Made by a program: the position numbers and the translations under genes | NCBI GenBank assembly: GCA_028023455.1 | Contig: JAQFVV010006231.1 | Span: forward strand, 4,852,036 to 4,916,035 | Source of the DNA: Epiperipatus broadwayi | Taxonomy: Eukaryota; Onychophora; Udeonychophora; Euonychophora; Peripatidae | DNA length: 64,000 nucleotides | Reading direction: 5' to 3' | The notes under the pieces: generated by a model | Database searches by the model: none | Told to the model about the DNA's origin: nothing | Seen by the model: only the letters and a program-made list of their open reading frames with translations | Shown here: one piece after another, positions 35,640-49,528 of the stretch | Layout: each line of letters opens with the position of its first letter | How positions within the stretch are numbered: position 1 is the first letter of the stretch

Positions 35640-37395
35640 AAGTATTTGTTATTATCTAATGAAAATATTTTAATATTTATGGTCTTGAAATATACACAGC
35701 TTTCATTAGAATGCAGGGATTCTCAAAGTTACGGGACAAAAGGTACAATCTTGGAATGACTTCTGATTTGTATATATATATATCAAAGTAATTTCAAAAA
35801 TGGAAATTAACGAAATTCATTATGCTGTTCTTTCATATAAGTTATAATAAATAATAAAAATCATATACAACAGCTATATAAATATATATATATGTATTAA
35901 TAATAATTACATGTAAAATGCCTTTTTTGGCAAATGATTTTGTGCTCTTTTGTTGAAGTGGCAAACAAATTATACAACACTTTATGTTTAAATTATTCAA
36001 CAATGTCATCTAGTTCAAAGTCTGTTATAAAAGATTTTGAAACTAATGACATTGCTGGATAATTCAAACCTAGATTGTTATGGAATTTGTGTGTCACATT
36101 GCAAATGATAGAACTAGACTGCAATCCATAGGCCATGAACTCCAGACTCTGCCACCCTACTATTGCATCAAACCATGCATATCCAATACCCAAAACTTAT
36201 TATGAACTTCTTAGTAATAAACCATTCAATTATTTAAACCCAGCATGATTTGGTATAGTGGTAGAACTCTTGAGTCAAATTCAATTGATTGTGTCCCAAC
36301 TCTGTCACTTCTGATGATTGAATTTCTTATGAACCTCCAAATCTTAAGAGTACTCGAGTTATGTAATTAAAATAGAATGGTGAAAGAACTAAAAGTTCCT
36401 AAAGTGAAGTATCATTCAATTATTTTTTAGTGTATACTTCACAATTCTTTTTTATTACATTCATCTTTCAGGAATAGGATTAACAAGAAAGTTTGCGACA
36501 TCACAATAATAAAGCAATAACCCATCATCTTGAATAAAGTATCATTCTTCCTTCAAAATAAATTATTGATTAAGGTATGATATCATCTTGCTACATTTAA
36601 AGAATGTACATATTTAATATATAAATATACTACATATTAAAAGAAAAATCAGCAAAAATTATACAATATATAAAAATATTTTCTGCATAATTTTATTGTA
36701 TAAATTGTTTTAGATGTAGTGTTCGTAATTACAGTTTATAAATTTTCATGCTGCATTAAGACTTTTATTAAAACTATCAACCACTGCAAATATTCCTTTA
36801 AAAAAAAAATTTCTTATATTTCTTGATTAATATATATTTAAAAAGCATTATGATTGTATTTTTCATTATGATTAAAAATTGTAATTCATTACAATTAAAA
36901 ATGTGTGTAAATATAAATACTATGTATACATCAAATAAATAAATGAAACATTACAATTGGGTATAACATATCTTTTTGTGAAATTACAATTATATGAACA
37001 ACTAATGACATAAGTATTTAGTATATAAAATAGCCTAAATGAAAATTCACTCAACAAAGTCCTCTCATAATAACAATTAAATCCATTATATATTTTGAAT
37101 TGATAAAAAAAATCAAAATGATCAGTAAAGCAAATCTCTAAAAGATATGATAATAAATCATTATTTTCTCCTGAAGTCCACATATATATTATAACAAAAG
37201 TTTTCACAGTTATATGATGAAATCTTTTTAAAATTCATACTGTGTATTAGTTTTTTGTTTAAATTTTCACATTTCTATGAAATAACATTCATAATGGATA
37301 AACTTATATTATTTTTATTGCCTTGAAAGGATGAATATGATTTTATTAAAATGTCAGCATTTTAATTTTATGTATATCAATTCATATTTTATGCC
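35640..37395. other. Upstream or intron sequence, no gene
   Basis: AT-rich. A possible tRNA-like SINE scrap lies at 36250-36305. The minus-strand frames at 35993 and 36920 have no family resemblance. No further transporter exon was found here despite a search for the family's N-terminal helices. Confidence 0.4.
36250..36305 (+). repeat. Possible tRNA-derived SINE fragment
   Basis: TTGGTATAGTGGTAGAACTC resembles an A box with D-arm, followed by a Leu/Ser-like long variable region and GTGTCCCAACTCTGTC in place of a B box. Weakly supported. Confidence 0.3.
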
Positions 37396-37411
37396 AACAA
37401 AATTCACATAA

Positions 37412-37552
37412 CACAGGCAAAATTCTCCATACAATAGTATCATCTAGTGCAAGCTGGAGTAATCAATAGATGGCACTGCTGTATGGAGAGTTTTGCCTCT
37501 GTTTTAACAGCTTGTGTAAGCATATGAAATAGTGATCACATGAGTTTAGTGG
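37412..37552. repeat. MITE family M copy
   Basis: Left arm AACACAGGCAAAATTCTCCA and right arm TGGAGAGTTTTGCCTCTGTT are inverted, around a central CTGGAGTAATCAATAGATGG. A tail GCTTGTGTAAGCATATGAAA, then GTGATCACATGAG, follows on the right. This is the same architecture as the copies at 12.9 kb and 49.3 kb, in the opposite orientation. It is non-coding. Confidence 0.7.
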
Positions 37553-39682
37553 TTTAAAATCCATGCAAAAAGTTCATTCTCTATAGAATCACAAAAACAA
37601 AATAATGTGGACTGAGAAGATAACTATAATCTCAAGATCCAAGCACACTAATATTTGTAATACTATCAATGAGAATCCATTCATGACACAATAACAACTA
37701 ATAAAAAGTTTAAGCATTTAAATATTATAAGGAACTCCAAAATGCAGCTCTAAATTTGAGATAATAGAAAAACTAAATTTAAAAAGCTACTAGCAATAAT
37801 GATCTATCACTGATGATAAGTAAGTGTTATTCTTTATGATATTCCATAGTTTCATTATATTAATTAGAAACAAAAAAATTACAGCCCACAAATGGAATAT
37901 CAATGACTCTTAAGTTAATTACTTATAAACCACAGATTTGGTAGTCACTCTTAGTTTCATAATATCATTAACCCATGAGATCAACTTTAACAACATATGG
38001 TTTTTGATAATGCTGTTCTAATCTTCAATGTGTTGCAGACGATGAAGACAATTGACAGAATATCTTATTACTTTGTATCTATTACTGTTAGCTTCAGATA
38101 TTAAAAAAAAATCCTTATAGAAAATCATTACAACTTTCAAATATCTGATTCACCTGAAAAGTAATAGCTAGTCCTGGTTGAAGATTTTCCAAATTGTTAA
38201 GTCAGTCTATGTAAATTTCACTGTGGTATTTATAGAATGGTTGTCAACACATATATTTGAAGCTACCTTAATTTAGACACCATTTAAACCTGTTCAGAAT
38301 AATAATCAGCTATAAGAACAATTCCATCTATACAACTGATAATGTTCGTATTGACTACATCCATCCATAAAGAATATGATCATTATTCATCATAGTTGTT
38401 GGCTAAAAAATAATGTTTCAGATCTTACTAAAGTAATAAAATAACCAAAGATTACATAGGTAAGATACAAATGGTATACAATACACTGCCATAACTATAA
38501 AATAAGTGCTATGGATCCAAAGATATTAAAATTTTAATTGGTAATAGTAAAAATTGAGGATGGTCTGCAATACAGAATTTGCTTTTGTCATTGTATTGTG
38601 ATCTTAGTTTAGTAGTTTTTGACTTGCAAATAAAAGCTTATTATCTCTATTATACAAATCAAATTTTCCTAGTTTTTCAACATATCACTTTCTTTAATTA
38701 AGATTTCATACCATTATTTTGGATCATTTTGTTCTTGGCCTTTTACAGATTCGATAACTTGATGGATACGAACAAAGTCACTCAAATACGCAATTATAAT
38801 TATAATGGTAAAATGAAAAAAAGCTTAAGAATTAAATGTAGTTTATTAGTATATTATAATGAATTAAATATAACTTATTAATGAATATTGCTTAATAAAA
38901 ATAAATAATATAAAATAAATAAATTTAAGTTCACTACATATATTTATTTGAATATAAAAAAAATTTGTATGGCTAAATAGCAGAAAATATTAAAAAATAT
39001 TCCCACAGTTGTTTGTTTTATTAATAAATAATGTTTAAAAAAAATTGAATTTTAAAAAATCATTAAATACTTATGTTTAATTGATAATTAGAGGAATTTA
39101 GCTGTATATAAGTAGCAGAAAATTCATCATCTTAAATGTTGCATTATTGCTGTTTCAAAACTTGTGGTGCAATGTAAAATTATCAATTCACTGATAATCC
39201 ATTTCTGTTGATATTTTGAAGATAAATATTTGTCATAAAATTGAAAACTTTTGCTTATATATTTAATACATAATTAAGAAGCAGTAATGAATAAACAAAC
39301 TATTCTAAGCAGAAATATTGCTACATCAAGTGATGGTGCAATAGTATTTGGACATTCAAAACTGTCATCATATTTTTTTCTGTTCCAATTTGTTTTAAAA
39401 ATAAACTTTCACTGTAGAATAGAAACTTTTCTGTCTTCAAATATCAAACATGTTATGTCCTGACTCATATTTCTGGGTGACTAGCAAATAGTAATAACTA
39501 ACCCAAAATAAAACACAACCAAATTGGACAACTTAGGTATAAGACAATTTAATATTGTACCACATGCTAATATATATATATATATATTATTACCTACTCA
39601 CACATCACCACTCATGTACATTATATGAGCAAATGCCCAGGGCGCCAGTTCTATTAATGAATAGAACAATTTATCATTTTAT

Positions 39683-39733
39683 CTGATTCATAATTAATGC
39701 TGAGACTCTGATTCATAATTAATGCTGAGACTC
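39683..39733. repeat. Short tandem duplication
   Basis: CTGATTCATAATTAATGCTGAGA occurs twice in a row, with TCTGATTC joining the copies. It is a simple local duplication. Confidence 0.8.
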
Positions 39734-42420
39734 TTTTACTTATGTTTATCCTACTGTTTCACTCAGTGGGAGATTACAGAAAGTTCATAACATATAGAGA
39801 ATATAAATAAATGAAGGAAGAAATACTATAAGCTACCAAATAAAATATAAACCTTATTTATCAATTTACCAAATGATATAGGCTAGCAGAGTTTTATTTA
39901 TTCCCTCTAACAAAATATAATTTAAATTTGATCTCTTCATCATCCAGTTACACTCTATAATAGCTCAATATAACTCTGACAGAATAGAAAAGCACAACAC
40001 TAAATAACTCTATTGTTCAGCACATCTTAATCTAAATAGCTGAATCAATGTTGATCTAGGAACACAAAATCAGATCTCAGGGAATCTATAACACAGTTAG
40101 ACTAAGAACTATATTAGCCAGTAATTTATAACTCTAAATTATAATAAGACACAATGAAATAAATTGAATAATGTTTACTGGGCTAGCGATTAGATAGTGA
40201 AGGAGATAGGGTATCTTTTAATCTCACATCATCATCCAAATAATACTTTAACTAGGCAACACCTCTATAAGTTTATCATGTGGTAAAATATTTTATGTAA
40301 TGTTTGGATCTAGGAAACAATATTATCAGATCTTAGCATATTTAATATCAAAGCCATAAAACAATATATTTAATTTTGTAATAGATGTATGAAATATGGA
40401 GGTTTTTTAAGATTATCCCCATTACATATTACACATGAATATGAGAAGTACATCTTCTTGAAAGTGCTTAGCCATTTAATTTAGTTTTCAATTTGTTGTT
40501 ATAGCTTTACGTTGGAAGTGTGAAAGCACAATTTATTATTATATTGACATCTTTATAAACATAAATTAGTTAACAAATTATACCTTAATATTCTGACTTT
40601 GAATATCCAGGCTATCTAAATAATTGTTATCAAAATACAACACTGAATAAATCATACATTATATTATTGGGCACAATATACACTTTTGAGAGGATATACT
40701 ATCAACCGTTGGAATAAAACAAATTAATACATTTGTCTATCAAGAGAGCAACTTTAAATAATCTTAACTAAACAATTACTTTAAATACCTACAATTTCAG
40801 GCATATAAAATAAAATAAAAACAAATACTAATCATACGGATGATTTGATCATTTCTAACTTATGGCAAACTCAACATGATATACTGTATAATGTTTATTT
40901 TCAGATATATAAACTTAGCAATATTATACCTTTATATCCGCGATATCATTTACATTATGTGTGTGTGTTACATCCCATGCAATAACAACAGAAAACAATA
41001 TTTTCTACACATTATCAATTTATTCAGGAATTATTAAATAATTATTTAATTTCGGACACTGTCATACACCTACCAGCAAATAGAACACTATATCTATTCT
41101 AATATTCAATAAAGAATTTAAATTAACTATTTATCTGACCACTGACCGGATTACACAGAGCTATATTTTATGATAATACAAACTATACGTTCAAGAGGAG
41201 TCCAGCACATGAGGAGCGAACAAACTCTTTAACTAATATATCAACAATAACTTATTTGAATCTGAAATACACTATTGGTGGAATTTTTCTCATCACCAAA
41301 CAAACAATGGGAAAATGTCATTTGATTTCATAAATATCATTTCATAATACATACGTATGCAATCTAAAATAGGCTCCACTCATGGCAAAATACTTAAAAA
41401 TATACTAAGGGGAAAAATCTTTCATCCCTACAAACATAGAACGTATCAAGAATAACTTTCTTTTTCATAGCTCTTCTACATATCTAGCATTATACGCTGG
41501 CAGATAAATACGCACAGATAAATCACTCATTCCTTCAATTCTTTAGAATATGACAACATCCGAAATTTATATTGAGAAATAGTTATAAAACTAAATGTTT
41601 ATTAAGTAAATATAATAATTGCACAGAATAGACACACAAATGCATAAATAAGAGTATGAAAAACAATTCTAAGTTATATAATATGCGAAAGTTATGACAG
41701 ATAAATAACATATTAAAATATAAACCTTTAGCTTAAATGAGACATTCGGTTGTTTCAAATTTAAATAATATTAATTATTATGAATTGTTTTTTTTTTTTC
41801 ATACTTTAAATAGCCATAATCTAATAAATTAAGTTTTATTACCTCTAACACAATATTCTTTCTTTTTTTTATTCTCTAGCTACTCTTGAAATTAATTCTC
41901 ACTTCAAGACAAAGAAAGATATATATAAGATTGAACCATCTTTAATAATATACCCAAAATATATTTATGTTTCACTTTCAAATAAAAGAAAACAAATCAC
42001 ACTTAAACAACAAGATTTTACCGACATATCCATCATTGGGTGGGTGTGCTATCCTGAGAAGTTCTCGAAGCCCGCAAATTAAATAAACATATAATATTAA
42101 ATACGTACAACACTAAATCTATCTAGCTATCTATGATATATATATATTATTAACAATAAATAATAATAAAAAATAGAGTCATTCTTCTTTTAAACTTGAA
42201 AATATATATATATTCACTTGCAAAGTTCCTTTTCAAGCTTAATAAATGATCCGGAGATGAATTCCAAAATGAGTACGTGTTTAAATATGAATATGAAACA
42301 TAAAATAAGTTCTTGTAGGACAAAGCAGTTATAATTCACAATTAATTTAGTAAACAACCAATGTCCTTTAGCCATAAGTGAAGCAATGGATCTGAAGCCC
42401 GATCCATGCTTCACATCTTC

Positions 42421-42463
42421 CTATAAACTTAATTAGTATTGTAGATCTAAATTAAGTTTATAG
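42421..42463. repeat. Perfect 14-bp-arm hairpin
   Basis: CTATAAACTTAATT (42421-42434) and AATTAAGTTTATAG (42450-42463) are exact reverse complements with a 15-nt loop. Confidence 0.8.
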
Positions 42464-42939
42464 TTCAATATCAGCAGGGTTTTGCATTAGAGTTAAAAAT
42501 AGTTATGCTTATTAAATGTGTATTACAGTTAAATATTTTATTTTAAATAAATATCATTCTATTGATAAAAAGTGTTTAACCTATTAGTCAAACATATATA
42601 TACATCTAGCGTATATATATGAGTTAATGCAAGATTCTGCTGAAATAAAATGCTTATTCTATTGTAAAATAATAATATATTGTTGTTCAAATTTTATTAA
42701 AATATTTAGTATGGTTTGATTTTGAGATAAGCCCACCAACATTTCTGAAAGAATGTATATTTTAATTAGTGAGCCGTTCAAGTCTAATTAAAGATGGCAT
42801 TTTCTTTCTTGCTTTTTAATTAATAGAATTCCAACTTTAAAGTAAGAAAGTTAGAGTAAAAAAATTGAAGTTATTTTTAGAACGTGTTGTTTTGAAACAA
42901 AGCAGCAAGGGGGGGCTTATCAAGATCTCAGATCATACA

Positions 42940-43270
42940 AACAATGGAAGGTAGCTGGCAGAGAAAGTATAAATAGTAGGGAGAACAAAAGAGATGATTT
43001 TTTCAGACTTTTCTTTTTGAAGGAGTCATTTGATTCTGATTTTGCTTGTGAAGGCGATTTATTAAGATTTTTCTTGCTGTTTTATTTCCAAGTTTTCTGG
43101 AAAGTGCATTCAGATTTCTCTTGGGAGAAATCCGTCAGATTTTGCTTCACATTTAGCTTGTGCTTCAAAAAAAAGTTATACAGCTGTCATTTTCAAACAA
43201 TGGAGAAGTTGGAACCTGCTCCAGTTAAAACCAACCGTATTTTGAGGAAAATGGATATGCTTGGCTAGGC
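42940..43270 (+). promoter_or_regulatory. Promoter-like block with TATA box and short ORF
   Basis: TATAAATA at 42968-42975 within AGAAAGTATAAATAGTAGGG is followed by about 230 bp of T-rich leader and an ATG at 43200 opening a 22-codon frame (MEKLEPAPVKTNRILRKMDM and two more). The block is richer in G and C than its surroundings, and a GC-rich patch continues to about 43480. It could be a gene or LTR promoter on the plus strand. No downstream exon or matching second LTR was identified. Confidence 0.3.
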
Positions 43271-46200
43271 AAATCATAGCTTTGCCTATCGCCGAGGTTC
43301 CTAAATACCATCCAAAAATGCCTTAACATCCATTCAATAATCATATGAACTCTATGCCGTGTCTGGAGAACTTTTCATGGAAGCCATACTTCATATTTTC
43401 ATTGTCCGGACAAACACCTATCGTCGGTCGGATCAAGCCACGGATGCCGTAGGGAACATCACGGAAAAAGGACGGTATCGTATCTACTATATTAAACTAT
43501 CTCGTATGCTACTTTTGATTCATATTGTTTTATTGTTGTATTGAAATATATGTCTTTGCTATGTAAACATTTTATGAATTAACCTTAAATATATTTTGGG
43601 ATCATCTAGCTATATGTAACCTTTTTACCTTCGCTATTCTTCCTTACTAACCATTGTAGGTTAAATTTAATAGTTAACTTTTTGTCATTTGAAATCTCTT
43701 TCCAATTTTATTTATGTTGTTAATTAAATCCAAGTCAGTTTCTTTTGTGTGCCAACTTGATCTCTTTGATAACACCTCTTTTTGTCCGCCATTTGCTTAT
43801 CACGTATATTTGATTTAGCTATATACGTTCTAAGTCCATTTTAAACACGGTTTTTAGCGCAAAGCCATAAGAAATGCTTTGCGAAAGGTTTTTATTATCT
43901 ATCATACTTTATCGAGAAGATCGAGTTGGAATTTTTTTTTATGAAATTGGGAAGAAAAGAATTTGACCGCAAACCTATTAACTTGTTTTCTTTTTATTGT
44001 CTAATTAGTTTGTTGCAGTAATTTAGGGGAATAGCGGAGGCCCATTAAAGCCTTATTCATATTTTAAAGCCATTAATTAAACATTATTAATTATCAAAAA
44101 CTTGAGTTTCTTAGTTATATTAAATGCTTTATTTTTACTTTTCAATGATCCAGGCACGCAAAATGCAAACACCAACACATCTTTTTATGTACTTTACCCA
44201 TTTAGCTTTTAGCTCTTTAGGATTTCCCGTCCATGTCTCTACCGCTGTTGCTAAGCTTTGTGGCCGGTTGAAAAATAATTTATGCATGGCTCAGATGGTG
44301 TTGTTTGTTTGTGATCAGGCCTCGAGAACAGGCGAATGGGCAGAGGTCATATGTATTCTTGATTTATATCTCGCGTATGGTTGGCCTTGAGGTACTTTCG
44401 CCTAGTATTCGAACTGGGTTAAATCTACACACATCATCTGACTGTCACATAAGCTAATAGAGTTTACTTATATATCACACATAATGATAAATATTGATAA
44501 TAATAAATACGTGGAAAGACAGTTTCAGCTATTAATTGGTATATTCTGTTATTTATTTTTAAGCACATCTAAGGTATTTAATTCAATGATAACTTAACAT
44601 ATTTTTCTGCAGAAAATATTTACTTTCATAATTTATAGATTGGTATTTGCATTATTAACTTTAATAATTTGCTGATAATTGTCCACAGGCAATTTGTATT
44701 TCCTTAAACATTAACACATATATCCGTATATCGAAGAGAACAAAAATATGTAATATTAAAGTCCTTCTATTCGATTTAGACATCTATATTTGGTAAGTAG
44801 TAGTAATTAATTATCCTGGGTAAGTCATATTTCTATTTCTTTAATAAAAACATATTATTTTATAAGCATAAAATAAGATATAAAGTTGGCATTCCGCAAT
44901 AATTATTAAATATCAAACACATAATCAAGTACATGTATCCTTTTAACTTTTAACTTCACTTTTGTATACGTAAAATATAAGTTACACAGAGAGCTTATCA
45001 AAGTAAATTTTCTTAAACAGGTCTGAATATACATCCATAACGACAAAACGTTATAAACATCACATATGGGACTTAAAAAATTATAAAGTTCTTGCATTTT
45101 TATATTCTTTTTAACGAAGATAAATAAAAGTAAATGAATTAATGTAAGTTTAATATCAGAAAAGCACATCTTTAAACAAAAATGAAAGTGTTAGTTTAAA
45201 TGTTTTAATTAGACAAAAGAAGCAAGATTGATACCTTTATATTTTTTATTCAAACATTCCCCAATAAAGCTTAAATGTCTGGAGTGTCAATAATAAGCTT
45301 CATGAAAAGGCTGTTTTAAAGTTTCACTTTAAACTGTTTTGGAAGAGAGATATAGTTAATAGCAGCAGAAAAATAAAAAAAATACACTTGTTGAAATTAC
45401 AAAAGATAATGTTTTTATTATTATTATTATTATTAGCTATCAGTTAAAAAAAAATCTCCCCACCAATCAAAAAAGTCACCTGATCAACCAAAGCTTAACT
45501 CCCACGTTCTTTTTTACATTTAATCAATTAATTAATATTCAAAAAATCTTTTTTAAAAAAAAATATTTTGACCTTCACAATGAAGCCAAATAATAAAAAA
45601 AATTAGCTTTTTACAAACTTAAAACAAATGAATATCAATTAGCTATTAAATAAAATGGTTTATATTATTATTTAAGTTGGTCAAATAATTTACTAATTCA
45701 AATATGCATTAATCATTAAAGAAGATATATTTTTGCAAAATTATTGAAGACAATTACTGTAATTTAAATGTTTTATTGTAAGTTTGAATATATCGTTCGT
45801 TGTAATTAGGATATGAAATGGAAATGAGATAATGATACATTCATACATATACGCTGCTATGTGAATATTAAATTATTCTAACTAAAACATACCTAATATG
45901 TCTATAGGTTACAACCGACTATAATATTAGTAAATAAATGGGCATCAATGAATAATAAATCAGAAAACCATTCAACACACCAATACTATCTTATAAATAA
46001 ATAAAACAAACCTTGCATCAATCCAACTACTATCGTAACACTTTCTGTAATAATCCACCCCCTTCCCTGTATTAAACACTATCAAAATATAATAACAACA
46101 ATAAATGTTTGAAAAATTGCTCACCAAAATGCACAGTTGGCCCACATATGAGTTTTTGAGCCATTAATAGAAAAATTTTTAAATTTTAAGGCGATTCATT

Positions 46201-47280
46201 TTTTTTTAGTACAATGCAGTTATTCATTACTGATATAACACAGCTTAATTACTTGTGCCCATTCAGAAGGTCACTATATATATATATATATAAATATAAA
46301 CATGCAAGGATGACCTTGGTTTAATATTTACATATAAATTATACTTGCCATTTACTTAGGACAAGCTCTTTGCTTATCAGTTCTAGAATGTTCAACAATT
46401 TAAAAAGATGTACTTTTATCTCTAGCAAAGCTTTGCTCTTAAACCTGGACAAACCCATGAAGCATTCACAAAATAATAATAAGATCGAGGTAATCTGCTT
46501 AGTACCTAGTCAGCTTGTTTACTTACAAGAGCTGAGATCCTGAGAATAATGTCCACTGATGATCTTCCACTGTTCCAAAAGCTTGCTGACAGAAGAAAGT
46601 GAGAAGAAAAAAGGCATACTATTTGTTTCTCTCTAGTTTTTATATCTCCTTTTCTTTTGTTTTCTTTTTCTGAAGTAACTATTTTTACTGTGAAATCTGG
46701 GTGGGGGTTATTTTTTAATTTGCTAGTTTTAATTAGTTTCTTCCTGAACTAATTAAACTCTGATATCAAATTTTCCTTTACTTCAGTTAATACAATAGAT
46801 TTATTAGATATTTTAATCTATTAGAAAATCACTTAACCTTGCACATACTAAATTTAATTATGATTTATTTCTTTATATCACTAAGAATTTGTTTCCTATA
46901 TAATCAAAATATTTCTAAAATCAGTTTAATTAAAGATAATTCTATCTATAGGAATTTATTTCCTATACAAGCTAAATTTATTATAGAATCAATTAAATAT
47001 ATTTTTCCCTATAGGAATTTACTTGATCCCATAAATGCTAAATTTATATCAAACTGAATATTTTCCACTCCTCCCTTTACTTCAGAAAATTATTTCACTT
47101 TATACACATTCTTTGAATTAAATCAGCCTCCAGATCTGCTATCATAGCCTGGATGATCTATTTTTTTCCTAGATTGTACTACGGATTTCGGAGTCAATTC
47201 CTTTAGTATTACAGATTCTGGTTCAATTTCACTAATTCTCATTTGTGTCTTTTGTTCATCTTGGACCAATGCTTCATAGG
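43271..47280. other. No clear gene; GC-richer patches at 43.3-43.5 and 44.15-44.40 kb
   Basis: The frame at 44151-44387 follows a fair acceptor (TTTTCAATGATCCAG) and reads ARKMQTPTHLFMYFTHLAF and onward to a stop. It might be a terminal exon on the plus strand, but no family is recognised. The rest is AT-rich with TA microsatellites (around 46276). Confidence 0.35.
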
Positions 47281-47289
47281 GTGTTGAGT

Positions 47290-48060
47290 CAGCTATCTCA
47301 TTCTTTTTTTATCCTTTGATATTGGAACTGAAGAATTTGTTTTCCCAGACTCAATGGAAGACATCATGTGTCTCCTGTATTTAGTCCTGTTCTGAATCTG
47401 CATGATTAGTATTTGTTTGGATAGACAGTGATTACTCCTTCTAACCATTTCTCCCTGAACAGGTCTCGTACCCAAACTCTAGCACCTATTTCATATACAT
47501 TTTCCTCTCTGTCATTTTGCACTTATATGACAGTATTTGGCAGTAACAGTGATAACTTAATATGTAATTTCTTATCCTTCAACAACTCCTCTGAAGATTT
47601 GTCATAACTGTTGATAGCATAGTGTTGATGAAGCATGGCATTACATAGCGCCTGCTGTATGTTCATGTTGTTGTTGTTTTTTTTTTGGGGGGGGCTTTTT
47701 AATCTGCTGAACCTTTTCTGCCAGGCCATTCAACTCCAGATGATAAGGGGGTGTGCATGTGTTTTATACCATTATTGGAAAAATAGTTTTTCATTTCTTG
47801 CATGATGAATCCGGTGCCACTGTTGGACAAAATTGGTTTGGGTAATTCATGATATGAAAAAATAGTATTTAAATTTTAATAGTTTCCTTAGCATTCACAT
47901 CCTTCACCATGTGATACTCTGTCCATTTTGATTGTGTCTACTAATATGACCAGTATTTTTCCATTAGTCTCACATGGTCCATGTGAAGTCTCTGCCAGAC
48001 CTTAGTTGCTATAGAGCATAGATTATACATTTTGATTTTCTTACTCATTTCTGACTAACA
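47290..48060 (-). pseudogene. Gypsy integrase, broken
   Basis: Readable blocks: WQRLHMDHV (family: WxRLHIDFAGP, first catalytic Asp kept), DTQSKWTEYHMVKDVNAKET (family: DAxSKWxEVxxMxxxTAxxT), then ISNSGT-like sequence where SDNGxQFxS is expected, then TPPYHLELNGLAEKVQQ (family: SAPYHPxSNGxAERxVQ, with the catalytic Glu). Further on come SSEELLKDKKLHIKLSLLLP (family: SPAELLxGRxLRTxLDLLxP) and a C-terminal GTRPVQGEMV/W segment. It is the strongest evidence for the gypsy assignment. Confidence 0.85.
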
Positions 48061-48329
48061 AAAAATGCATTTTTTAAATATGTTGTTTGATATCAAATTA
48101 TTTTTAGCACTAGATGTAGCTGTGGGTTAATGCTTTGACATGCACCACTTCAAGATGACCTTTGTGTGCCAGTTTTAAAACTTCCTGTCTCCCTTTGTTG
48201 ATGTAACTACCTGACTGCCCATTACACCACAACACTTAAATTCATCCCATAAGCTGCTCATAATCTTCATCAGATCTTGTCCATCTCACTATTCTTTTAC
48301 TATTTATTATTGCAATTATCTATATAGTT

Positions 48330-49250
48330 AATTTCTGTCTCATTGCTGATTGGTTCATCTTTATCTGGAATCTAAGACAATGCAATGGCATGAGAGAGAT
48401 CTTTGCCCTTCTTATATGACAACTGATAATCATATGATGATAAAATATTCTTCCAGTGCATTGAGAATTCTGCATAGTGGCTGCCAAAAATGTATTGATA
48501 AAACTTTTTTGATGTGAAAATGATAATCAAGGTCCCTTTATTGATCTGACTATAATTTCCCTCAGTTTGTGAGAGTCCATGACATGTAGGCTATGGAGGT
48601 GTTCACTACTATAACATGGATAACAAAGATCCTGAGGCATCTGTATTAATCATACTTCTGGATTACTATTAAAATGGACTAATAGTTTGTCAAATGATAA
48701 TAGAGTTTGGTTTTGATGAACACTTCATAATGGCTTTTTAACCATTGCCACTTTTGATCCTTTCTTAATAAGTCAAACAATGGTTTGGCTACTTTTGCTT
48801 TGTTTTCTAAAAAATGCTCAAAAAAATTTATCAATCACAAAAACGCCTATAATTTTTTATATTTGTAGGTTTGGACACATTTTTATGGCTGTTATCTTAT
48901 TGGGCAATGGTTTCTTCCCTCTATCAGAAGCTATATGACTCAGAAAAACTAATTCCCTTGCATTCTATTTGCTTTCTTGGGCATTTAATTTGACTCTGAA
49001 TCTATTTAATTTCTTGCATACTTTAAACAATCTTTGATGAAGCATTTCTACTGAACATGCTGTAATGAGTTTGCCATCAAAATAGAGTATAATTCCCTCT
49101 AGATCTTGTAGCAATGTGTTAATTTTTGCTTAGAATATGTTTGGCATTGTTGAGATGCCAAATAGCAGGCAGTTACATTTATATATAGGGATTGTTAAAG
49201 TTAAAATTTCTGATTTTTCTATTACCTATAGGCAGAATTCAAATCAAGTT
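48330..49250 (-). pseudogene. Gypsy RT body and RNase H, broken
   Basis: Pieces in several frames: a segment with YFDGKLITA near 49080 (equivalent to YLDDILITG, the catalytic Asp pair lost), then FKVCKKLNRFRVKLNAQESK, VFLSH with KITAIKMCP (family: FLGHxIS...KVxAIxxxPxP), and downstream TFLAATMQNSQCTGRIFYHH matching the RNase H region. The reading is interrupted by many stops. Confidence 0.7.
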
Positions 49251-49254
49251 TCAC

Positions 49255-49440
49255 AAAATGTGAGGTTAAACCATTAAGCATCACATGATCACTATCTCTT
49301 ATACTAGCACATATTTGTTTATAAACAAAGCAAAACTCTCCACAGAGTATTGCCACCCTGTGACATTCATTGATTACTCTGATTGGCACAGGGTGGCAAT
49401 ACTGTATGGAGAGTTTTGCTTTGTTTATAAAATGTGAGGT
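49255..49440. mobile_element. MITE family M inserted in gypsy RT, 12-bp target duplication
   Basis: Arms 49317-49372 and 49387-49431 are inverted (AAAGCAAAACTCTCC with GGAGAGTTTTGCTTT, and TGCCACCCTGTG with CACAGGGTGGCA). A left tail contains ATCACATGATCACTATCTCT. AAAATGTGAGGT at 49255-49266 recurs at 49429-49440. It interrupts the gypsy RT, so it is younger than that element. It resembles the hammerhead foldbacks in having an asymmetric tail and a 12-13-bp duplication, but no hammerhead core was seen. Confidence 0.85.
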
Positions 49441-49528
49441 GTTTTGCAGACTGGATAATACCTAATTTACACTTGATACACAGTATACGCCCTTATTTAA
49501 ATATTTATTCAGTTATTCTGTAATTGTC

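Larger units (their letters stand above)
37560..42940. other. Long AT-rich stretch, no gene recognised
   Basis: Nothing coding was recognised on either strand. It contains a 23-bp tandem duplication (39683-39733, unit around CTGATTCATAATTAATGCTGAGA) and a perfect 14-bp-arm hairpin at 42421-42463. The 66-codon minus-strand frame at 42214-42414 is preceded by an AG and could be an exon, but it matches no family. Confidence 0.45.

Noticed and set aside
42214-42414. Minus-strand frame GFRSIASLMAKGHW as an N-terminal exon of the transporter
   Set aside because: Only a vague resemblance to the family block before helix 3. The hydrophobic part that follows does not match, and no fitting donor was seen.
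46560-46600. CTGATGATCTTCCACTG as a ribozyme core
   Set aside because: No GAAA at the right place and no closing stem.
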